Position numbers and translations under genes: made by a program. Positions 6,469 to 11,498 of a stretch of DNA of 11,498 bases are shown here, piece after piece (position 1 is the first letter of the stretch; the number at the start of each line of letters is the position of its first letter). Where the stretch lies: the NCBI GenBank assembly GCA_905210055.1, contig CAJLVH010000050.1:1-11498 (forward strand), given 5' to 3'. The notes below the pieces were generated by a model that had not been told where the DNA came from, searched no databases, and was given only the letters and a program-made list of their open reading frames with translations. Source of the DNA: an uncultured Enorma sp. (GTDB taxonomy: Bacteria > Actinomycetota > Coriobacteriia > Coriobacteriales > Coriobacteriaceae).

Positions 6469-7785
6469 CTACAGCGACGCCGCAGCGGAAAGCTCAACCG
6501 CACCGCCGTCGACCACGTCGAACGCGGCGGCACCGCCGAAGGCCACGGCATGCGCCTGCTCGAGCTGCGCCTGCTTCATCGCCCAAGTTTTGATGGAAAG
6601 CGCCTGGATGTCGATGAAGCCTTTCGCCGCCTGCTGATCGAACGCATCGTCGTTGTCGTAGGTGGCGAGCTGCTGGTCGTAGAGGGCAGCTGCGCTCTTG
6701 CGGCCGACGACCACGCACGAGCCCTTATAGAACTTGAGCTTGATCTCGCCGGTGAGCGTAGCCTGCGTGGCTCCCATGAAGGCATCGAGCGCGAGCTTGA
6801 GCGGGCTGAACCAACGGCCGTTGTAGACCTGATCCGCCCACGTCTGCTCGAGGCCGAGCTTATAGTGCAACACGTCGCGCTCGAGGCACAGGTCTTCGAG
6901 CGCCTTGTGCGCCTGGATGATGGCAAGACCGGCCGGCACCTCATAGCACTCGCGGCTCTTGATGCCCACGTAGCGGTTCTCGATCATATCGATGCGTCCG
7001 AAGCCCGCGGCACCGGCGATACCGTTCACCTTATCCACGAGCTCGACAAGACCCATCTTCTCGCCATTCAGGCTTACCGGCACGCCAGCTTCGAAGCCGA
7101 GCTCCACGTAGGTGGGCTCGTCGGGCGCCTCGAGTGGGTTCACGGTCATCGTCCAGATGTCCTCGGGCGGCTCGTTCCACGGATCCTCGAGCACACCGGC
7201 CTCGATGGCGCGACCCCAGAGGTTATCGTCGATGGAATAGGGCTTGTCGAGGCTCACCGGCACCGGCACGCCGTGCGCCTTCGCGTAGGCGATCTCGTCC
7301 GGGCGCATACCCAGATCCCATTCGCGCACGGGCGCGATGACCTTGAGCGTAGGATCGAGCGCCATGATCGAGGTCTCGAAACGCACCTGGTCGTTGCCCT
7401 TGCCGGTGCAGCCGTGCGCAACCGCCGTCGCGCCGTACTTGTGCGCGGCGTCGACGAGATGCTTCGAGATGAGCGGGCGCGAAAGGGCGGAGAGCAGCGG
7501 GTACTTGTTCTCGTACATGGCGTTCGCGGCGATGGCGCAGGTGAGGTACTCGTTCGCGAACTCCTCACGCATGTCCACGACCTCGCAGGCCACCACGCCG
7601 AGCGCCTTGGCCTTTGCCTCGATCTTCTCGAGACCGTCGTGCTCCTGGCCGACGTTGCCCAGCACGCAGATGACGTCGTAGCCAAGCTCATCCTGGAGCC
7701 ACTTTACGCAGACCGACGTGTCGAGGCCGCCGGAGTACGCGAGTACGACCTTTTCCTTGGCGCTGTTCATGGATTCCGTGCTCAT
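6469..7785 (-). CDS. argG: Argininosuccinate synthase
   Basis: The 438-aa product joins citrulline and aspartate, using ATP, to make argininosuccinate. The ATP-pyrophosphatase (PP-loop) motif AYSGGLDTSV is at residues 16-25 and the family motif HGCTGKGNDQVRFE at 124-137. The length fits the family (about 400-450). An in-frame TTG at 7800 would add five residues, but the TTGAAAGGACG around it is the ribosome-binding site for ATG 7785, which I therefore chose. An alternative ATG at 7770 has a poorer site. argH follows. The eight bases just before the ATG (GACGAACC, 7786-7793) are exactly complementary to a leader segment at 7936-7943, suggesting controlled translation (see the leader entries). 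Confidence 0.96.
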   Translation of the reverse strand: MSTESMNSAKEKVVLAYSGGLDTSVCVKWLQDELGYDVICVLGNVGQEHDGLEKIEAKAKALGVVACEVVDMREEFANEYLTCAIAANAMYENKYPLLSALSRPLISKHLVDAAHKYGATAVAHGCTGKGNDQVRFETSIMALDPTLKVIAPVREWDLGMRPDEIAYAKAHGVPVPVSLDKPYSIDDNLWGRAIEAGVLEDPWNEPPEDIWTMTVNPLEAPDEPTYVELGFEAGVPVSLNGEKMGLVELVDKVNGIAGAAGFGRIDMIENRYVGIKSRECYEVPAGLAIIQAHKALEDLCLERDVLHYKLGLEQTWADQVYNGRWFSPLKLALDAFMGATQATLTGEIKLKFYKGSCVVVGRKSAAALYDQQLATYDNDDAFDQQAAKGFIDIQALSIKTWAMKQAQLEQAHAVAFGGAAAFDVVDGGAVELSAAASL

Positions 7786-8004
7786 GGTTCGTCCTTTCAA
7801 GTGGATGCGGTGCGGACGAGCCCGTCAAAGGGAATGCGTATGTCGAGGATGTTCCGGAAGCCGGCCTTGCTTCTACGACGGCGCGCAACATGGGCACGCG
7901 ATGGCATGGGCGGCATATCCCGGAGGGGAAACGACGACGAACCTTATCGGGACTCTGGGAAGTGCGCGAGATGCGCAGACAGAGACGACCGATTATCGTC
8001 GTCG
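7786..8004 (-). promoter_or_regulatory. Candidate arginine attenuator in the argG leader
   Basis: On the minus (mRNA) strand three segments compete. Segment A (8004-7989) spans the last three Arg codons and stop of the leader ORF. Segment C (7950-7932) pairs with A: CGACGACG with CGTCGTCG, and ATCGG with CCGAT, around a small internal loop. A hairpin sits between them (TGCGC/GCGCA with CTCTG/CAGAG, 7953-7984). C also contains GGTTCGTC (7943-7936), exactly complementary to GACGAACC (7793-7786) between the argG Shine-Dalgarno and ATG; TTTC further on can pair with GAAA of the ribosome site. A:C and C:D overlap by four bases, so they compete. A short A:B hairpin (GACGAC/GTCGTC, 7998-8003 and 7984-7989) is also possible. 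The pairing is seen in the sequence; the regulatory role is inferred. Confidence 0.5.
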
Positions 8005-8106
8005 GGAGATTGCACGCTGGCGTCGGTTCTGAGCGTCGATGGCGCATGCGCCGGGCACCATGGCCACCGCGGCCATGCCCTCATATGTCGCCATCGCGTT
8101 CTGCAC
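7993..8106 (-). CDS. Putative arginine-rich leader peptide of argG
   Basis: This 37-codon reading frame begins with GTG at 8104-8106, six bases after GGAG (8113-8116). It ends in TAA, 207 bp before the argG start codon. The peptide ends NRRQRAISRRR, so six of its last ten residues are arginine, coded CGA, CGC, CGT, CGA, CGA, CGA. Arginine codons clustered at the end of a short ORF before an arginine-synthesis gene are the hallmark of ribosome-mediated attenuation, as in the his, trp and ilv leaders. The ORF contains strong palindromes (8041-8052 and 8053-8080) that could act as pause hairpins. GC-rich DNA often yields arginine-rich chance frames, so conservation in relatives is needed. I do not recognise a named family. 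Confidence 0.5.
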   Translation of the reverse strand: MQNAMATYEGMAAVAMVPGACAIDAQNRRQRAISRRR

Positions 8107-8140
8107 TAGAAACTCCAACCAAGCCCTGCAATCGAAATTC

Positions 8141-8174
8141 CGCGAACGGTAGCAGCGAAGCGGCGACCGTCGCG
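8141..8174 (-). other. Hairpin in the argG leader
   Basis: CGCGAACGGT (8141-8150) can pair with ACCGTCGCG (8166-8174) with one bulged base, around a 15-base loop. It lies 34-67 bases upstream of the leader-ORF start and just downstream of the proposed transcription start. It could be a stability hairpin at the mRNA 5' end. There is no U-tract, so it is not an intrinsic terminator. Confidence 0.4.
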
Positions 8175-8185
8175 CGTTAGGGGGT

Positions 8186-8215
8186 ATCCTACCCGAGGAC
8201 AAGGCGCTTTGCCAA
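8186..8215 (-). promoter_or_regulatory. Candidate promoter for the argG leader transcript
   Basis: On the minus strand TTGGCA (8210-8215, five of six to the -35 consensus) is 18 bp from TAGGAT (8186-8191, four of six to -10). Transcription would start near 8179, giving a leader of about 390 bases including the 37-codon ORF. An alternative -10, TATTAT, is at 8236-8241 with no good -35. Confidence 0.4.
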
Positions 8216-8231
8216 GCTAAAGTTTTTCACA

Positions 8232-8247
8232 ATGAATAATATTTCGA
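8232..8247 (-). promoter_or_regulatory. Possible ARG box (ArgR operator), weak
   Basis: Around TGAATAATATTTCG the left half matches the ArgR/AhrC half-site TGAAT exactly. The right half TTTCG matches ATTCA at three of five positions. It lies just upstream of the proposed promoter and overlaps an alternative -10. One weak box in an AT-rich patch is poor evidence, and no argR gene is in the window. Confidence 0.22.
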
Positions 8248-8263
8248 AATGGTGAACGGACAC

Positions 8264-8368
8264 CGCGTCACTTTGGGGACGGGTACGTTCGTGTCGTTTT
8301 CGTCACAAACGTACCTGTCCCCAAAGTGTCGAAAACGACACGAACGTACCCGTCCCCAAAGTGACGCG
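8264..8368. repeat. Large three-unit palindromic repeat
   Basis: Bases 8264-8302 and 8330-8368 are a perfect 39-bp inverted repeat. The 27-bp spacer holds a third unit, in the orientation of the right arm, differing at a few bases. Each unit carries CTTTGGGGAC followed by GGTACGTT with one variable base at the join. A fourth fragment, CCCAAAGTGT (8369-8378), runs into the MFS stop codon. Unit 1 can pair with unit 2 or with unit 3, giving mutually exclusive hairpins. GGGGAC-headed palindromes of this kind resemble REP elements mobilised by REP-associated tyrosine transposases; no such gene is in the window. There is no U-tract, although a stem this long may stop or stabilise the MFS transcript. 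Confidence 0.9.
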
Positions 8369-8377
8369 CCCAAAGTG

Positions 8378-9655
8378 TTACGCCGAAGCGTCGCGGCGAA
8401 GTGCAAGGCATACGATGGGCACGATGAGGACGAACGCGCTCGCCCCTAACAGAACCGCTTGCACGCCGAACATATCCGCCAGCACGGGAGCCGCGAAGAG
8501 CGGAATCACACCAGCGCCGTTGAACCCTGCGTTCATCACGGAGTTCACGCGCCCCAAGAGGTGCTTGGGTGCGCGCATCTGCACGAGCGTGTTCTGCAAG
8601 GGCGTGATCATGCCGAACGCACAACCCAAAAGCACCTGCCCCGCAAGGGCGCAGATGACGAACGGAGTCCCCACATAGAGCAGGCACGCCGCACCTTGCA
8701 GGGCGATGAGCAAGAGCAACGTGCGAACGTTCACCCACGAGTTGGGCACACGCAGCGATAGCATGGCGCCCGCGAAGCTTCCCACACCGGCAGCGCTCGA
8801 CAACCATCCCATCCAGGCGATGCCCACATGCAGCACGTCTCGATAATAGAGCGATTCGAGCGGATCGAACGCACCGTATCCTGCATACGCTAGGACTCCG
8901 CCCCAAAAGAGCAGCGAAAGCACCGACGACCCCATCACCGTGCGCACGGAATCCCCAAACGTCCCCTTCTCTACCGTCGGGACGCTGGCCGCGGCTTCGC
9001 CGGCATCGCCCTGCATGCCCTCGTTTGCATACACAGATGACGCGTCCTCAAGACCATGCAGGCTACGCATGCCCGTGGCAGCGATCTGCTTGAGCAGCGC
9101 CGCGGCGGGAACGATCGCCGCCACGCCGAGCACAGCGGGGAACACGAACACGCGCTGCGCCGGGAACACCGAGGCGATGATGCCACCTATGGCCGGCCCC
9201 ACCGCAACCGCGGCGTTCGACGCGACCGAAAGCAGAGCGTTCACCTGCTGCAGCTCGCCCGAGCGATGGGTAAGGTACGCAGGGTAGGCAGTGAGGTACG
9301 GGAATCCCATACCGCATGAGAATCCAAAGGCAGCGCTCATGGCCAGAACGCTCACGACCGAGACTTCGACAATCTGGTACACCAAGCACGATGCGACGAC
9401 GACGGCAACCGTCGCTGCCGTATGGACGCGCGGCCCCTTCACGTCGAGCAGGGTTCCACCGCAGGCGTTCGCCACGATGATGCAGAGGTTGAAAATACCG
9501 ACCGCCGCGGCAAGCGCCATGGTGCTCGCCTTGAGCTCGTAGGTGAGCACGCCGACGATACCGATGAAATACGCCGCCTGCACGCCCAAGTAGAACATGA
9601 GACGCGTTGCGATGAGCGCGAACGTGCCTTGGGGGAAGCGCGCTGAGCGAGACAA
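8378..9655 (-). CDS. Major facilitator superfamily exporter
   Basis: The product (about 425 aa) is an integral membrane protein with about twelve hydrophobic segments in two six-helix halves. They are joined by a hydrophilic loop at about residues 195-240, rich in Glu, Ala and Ser. The layout resembles drug or siderophore exporters of the EntS/MefA-like MFS group, but I cannot name a substrate. The C-terminal half has APKHLLGRVNSVMNAG, a segment typical of this group. No ATG start is available near the front. I chose TTG 9655 because AGGGG lies nine bases upstream; an in-frame TTG at 9664 directly abuts that site. The gene begins 56 bp after the polA stop on the same strand and may be cotranscribed with it. 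Repeats start right at its stop codon. Confidence 0.85.
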   Translation of the reverse strand: MSRSARFPQGTFALIATRLMFYLGVQAAYFIGIVGVLTYELKASTMALAAAVGIFNLCIIVANACGGTLLDVKGPRVHTAATVAVVVASCLVYQIVEVSVVSVLAMSAAFGFSCGMGFPYLTAYPAYLTHRSGELQQVNALLSVASNAAVAVGPAIGGIIASVFPAQRVFVFPAVLGVAAIVPAAALLKQIAATGMRSLHGLEDASSVYANEGMQGDAGEAAASVPTVEKGTFGDSVRTVMGSSVLSLLFWGGVLAYAGYGAFDPLESLYYRDVLHVGIAWMGWLSSAAGVGSFAGAMLSLRVPNSWVNVRTLLLLIALQGAACLLYVGTPFVICALAGQVLLGCAFGMITPLQNTLVQMRAPKHLLGRVNSVMNAGFNGAGVIPLFAAPVLADMFGVQAVLLGASAFVLIVPIVCLALRRDASA

Positions 9656-9711
9656 TGAACCCAACCCCTAGATTCGCACTGAACGACTCATTGAAACCCG
9701 CCCCGAATGAT

Positions 9712-11498
9712 TCACTTAGCGTCTGCCCAGGTCTCACCCACGGAGACCTCGGCGATGAGCGGCACCTTGAGCTCCACTACGCCCTCCATCTCCTCGCGCA
9801 CCATGGCGCTGAGTGCCTCAACCTCGTCTTTGGGGCACTCGAAATCGAGCTCGTCGTGCACCTGCAAGATCAACCGCGCACGGAAACCCTCGTCGCGCAG
9901 GCGTCGCGCCACGCGGTTCATGGCGATCTTGATGATGTCCGCGGCGCTCCCCTGCATGGGATGGTTCATAGCCGTGCGCTCGCCGAAACTCCGCTGCGCG
10001 GGAATGCGCATCTTGAGCTCGGGGATGGGACGACGACGTCCGAACATCGTCTCGGCATAGCCGCGCGCCTTCGCCTCCGCGACGGTACGATCGAGGAATG
10101 TGCGCACACCGGGATACGCGCGGAAATATGCATCAATCATCGACTGCGCCTCGCCCATGGGAATGTCAAGCGACTGCGAGAGGCCGTAGGCTTGCTGGCC
10201 ATACACGATACCGAAGTTCACAGCCTTCGCTCGGCTGCGCAGCTGCGGGGTGACCTCGTCGACGGGTACGCCGAATACGCGAGCCGCCGTCTCGGCATGG
10301 AAATCCTCGCCCTCGTTGAAGGCGGCAACCAGGTGCTCGTCGGCAGACAGGTGGGCGAGCAGTCTGAGCTCGATCTGCGAATAATCCGCAGCCAAAAAAA
10401 CGCTTCCCGGCGCCACGGAAAATGCCGTTTTGACCGTATGCCCCAACGCAGAGCGCGTGGGGATGTTCTGCAAGTTGGGGTTAGACGAAGAGAGGCGCCC
10501 GGTGGCGGTGATGGTCTGGTTGTAGGTGGTGTGGACGCGCGCGTCACGCATCTCCCGCGCTAAGGGTCCCAACGTATCGAGGTATGTCGACTTGATCTTC
10601 GTCTTCTCGCGATACTCAAGGATGAGCCGCACGATCTCGTGGTCGTGCGCAAGCTCCTCCAGTACACGGGCGTTCGTGGAGTAATAGCCGCGATGCGTCT
10701 TCTTGAGCCCCTTGGTGGGAAGGCCCATCACGTCGAATAGGATATGGCTGAGCTGCATAGGACTCGAGATGTTGAAGGTCTCGTCGCCTGCGAGCTCGCG
10801 GATGCGGGCAGCAAGCTCGTCGATCTGTGCACCGAGTTCGGTGGAGAGCGCGGCGAGGCGGTCGGGCTCGACGTACATGCCCGTGCGCTCCATGGCGGCA
10901 AGCACACCCACGAGCGGCATCTCGATATCGCGGAACACCCCAGCCGCGCCCTGCTCCTCGAGCGCGCGCATGAGCGGCTCCACAACCGCGCGCGCCACGA
11001 CGACACCGCGCGCCGCCAACGAGGGCGCATCGGCACCGGCACCTTCCTCACCTACCGAAGCGGGCAGCGCGGTATGCAGGTAGGCATCGGCGAGGTAGGC
11101 ATCGTCGAAATCCGAGCGCACGGAGTCGAGCAGATACGCCGCGACCGTCGTATCGAAGATTCGCGCCGGATCGATCGACAGCGGGTCGAGCAGCGCCACC
11201 TCGGTGGAATCGACCGGCGAGAGCTCGTGCATGAGCGCCTTCATGTCGCTCGACGCGATGCGCCCCGCGGCAAAGAGGCGACTGAGCACACCGGGGATGA
11301 CGCCGGTCGCGCAATCGATACCATGCGCCGAAGCGATAGCGGCGAGCTCGGGCGCGGGCGTGCCGGATGCATCGGGCTCCTCGAAGGAGAGCAGCGCCTC
11401 GCCCGTCGCCACCCAGAGCGTATGCGTGAGGCCGAACAGCGCGCCAGCCTCCTTGTCGTCGTCGATCGCGGCGGCGAGCCACTCCCCAGCCGGGGGGG
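9712..11498 (-). CDS. polA: DNA polymerase I, 5'-truncated by the window edge
   Basis: About 594 codons of the C-terminal part are visible; the frame runs open off the right end, so the true start is outside and the GTG at 11412 is internal. The family A polymerase motifs are complete. Motif A, DYSQIELR, has Asp coded at 10384-10386. Motif B is RSRAKAVNFGIVYG, with the Arg, Lys, Phe and Tyr of the O-helix, and motif C is VHDELDFE. TATGRLSSSNPNLQNIP is also present. The preceding 3'-5' exonuclease-like domain keeps the fold (DTTVAAYLLDS) but has LAARGVVVARAVV where proofreading enzymes have AAEDAD, so proofreading is probably lost, as in many Gram-positive Pol I enzymes. The role is Okazaki-fragment maturation and repair synthesis. 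The 5'-nuclease domain should lie outside the window. Confidence 0.97.
   Translation of the reverse strand, partial: PPAGEWLAAAIDDDKEAGALFGLTHTLWVATGEALLSFEEPDASGTPAPELAAIASAHGIDCATGVIPGVLSRLFAAGRIASSDMKALMHELSPVDSTEVALLDPLSIDPARIFDTTVAAYLLDSVRSDFDDAYLADAYLHTALPASVGEEGAGADAPSLAARGVVVARAVVEPLMRALEEQGAAGVFRDIEMPLVGVLAAMERTGMYVEPDRLAALSTELGAQIDELAARIRELAGDETFNISSPMQLSHILFDVMGLPTKGLKKTHRGYYSTNARVLEELAHDHEIVRLILEYREKTKIKSTYLDTLGPLAREMRDARVHTTYNQTITATGRLSSSNPNLQNIPTRSALGHTVKTAFSVAPGSVFLAADYSQIELRLLAHLSADEHLVAAFNEGEDFHAETAARVFGVPVDEVTPQLRSRAKAVNFGIVYGQQAYGLSQSLDIPMGEAQSMIDAYFRAYPGVRTFLDRTVAEAKARGYAETMFGRRRPIPELKMRIPAQRSFGERTAMNHPMQGSAADIIKIAMNRVARRLRDEGFRARLILQVHDELDFECPKDEVEALSAMVREEMEGVVELKVPLIAEVSVGETWADAK

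Noticed and set aside
6550..8109. 519-aa plus-strand open frame opposite argG
   Set aside because: Antisense shadow of argG with no domain or ribosome site. It runs across the leader and repeats nothing known.
8107..8202. 5' extension of the argG leader ORF to a 69-aa product
   Set aside because: The extension starts without a ribosome site and is interrupted by a leader hairpin. The GTG at 8106 has GGAG at six bases.
7786..8220. T-box leader before argG
   Set aside because: No T-box sequence (TGGNACCGCG-like) or intrinsic terminator with a U-tract was found.
8264..8368. CRISPR array
   Set aside because: The units are inverted as well as direct, spacers are not unique or of regular length, and no cas genes are present.

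Overview
The window comes from a GC-rich bacterial chromosome. My best guess is an anaerobic actinomycete of the class Coriobacteriia, Collinsella-like. That is an inference from the base composition, the class III (oxygen-sensitive) ribonucleotide reductase, a DNA polymerase I lacking the usual proofreading aspartates, and interspersed GGGGACGGG-type palindromic repeats. No 16S or marker search could be run. All complete genes look intact; I see no IS element, prophage, CRISPR array, tRNA or rRNA.

Layout. Bases 1-3122 (minus strand) hold nrdD and nrdG, the anaerobic ribonucleoside-triphosphate reductase and its radical-SAM activase. They are separated by a 233-bp spacer with two related inverted palindromes. 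The divergent region 3123-3700 has no convincing gene. It carries a good pair of NrdR boxes on the nrdD side and several inverted repeats on the other side, leading to a plus-strand cation diffusion facilitator (3701-4879) whose metal-site residues are of the manganese type. It converges on argH (4968-6392). Next, all on the minus strand, are argG (6469-7785), a 577-bp upstream region, an MFS exporter (8378-9655) and the 5'-truncated polA (9712-11498).

How the genes work together. nrdD and nrdG form one enzyme system for making dNTPs without oxygen. argG and argH catalyse the last two steps of arginine synthesis (citrulline to argininosuccinate to arginine) and look like one transcription unit. 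The metal exporter, MFS exporter and polA are not obviously linked to these pathways.

The most interesting signal is upstream of argG. A 37-codon leader ORF with a Shine-Dalgarno sequence and GTG start (7993-8106) has six arginine codons among its last ten codons. Its arginine-codon/stop segment is complementary to a downstream segment, which is in turn complementary to the bases just before the argG ATG. This fits an arginine-sensing translational attenuator. A second signal is repeated DNA: three minus-strand genes (nrdG, argH, MFS) each have a TTGGGGACGGG repeat within about 10 bp of the stop codon, and after the MFS gene it forms a perfect 39-bp inverted repeat.
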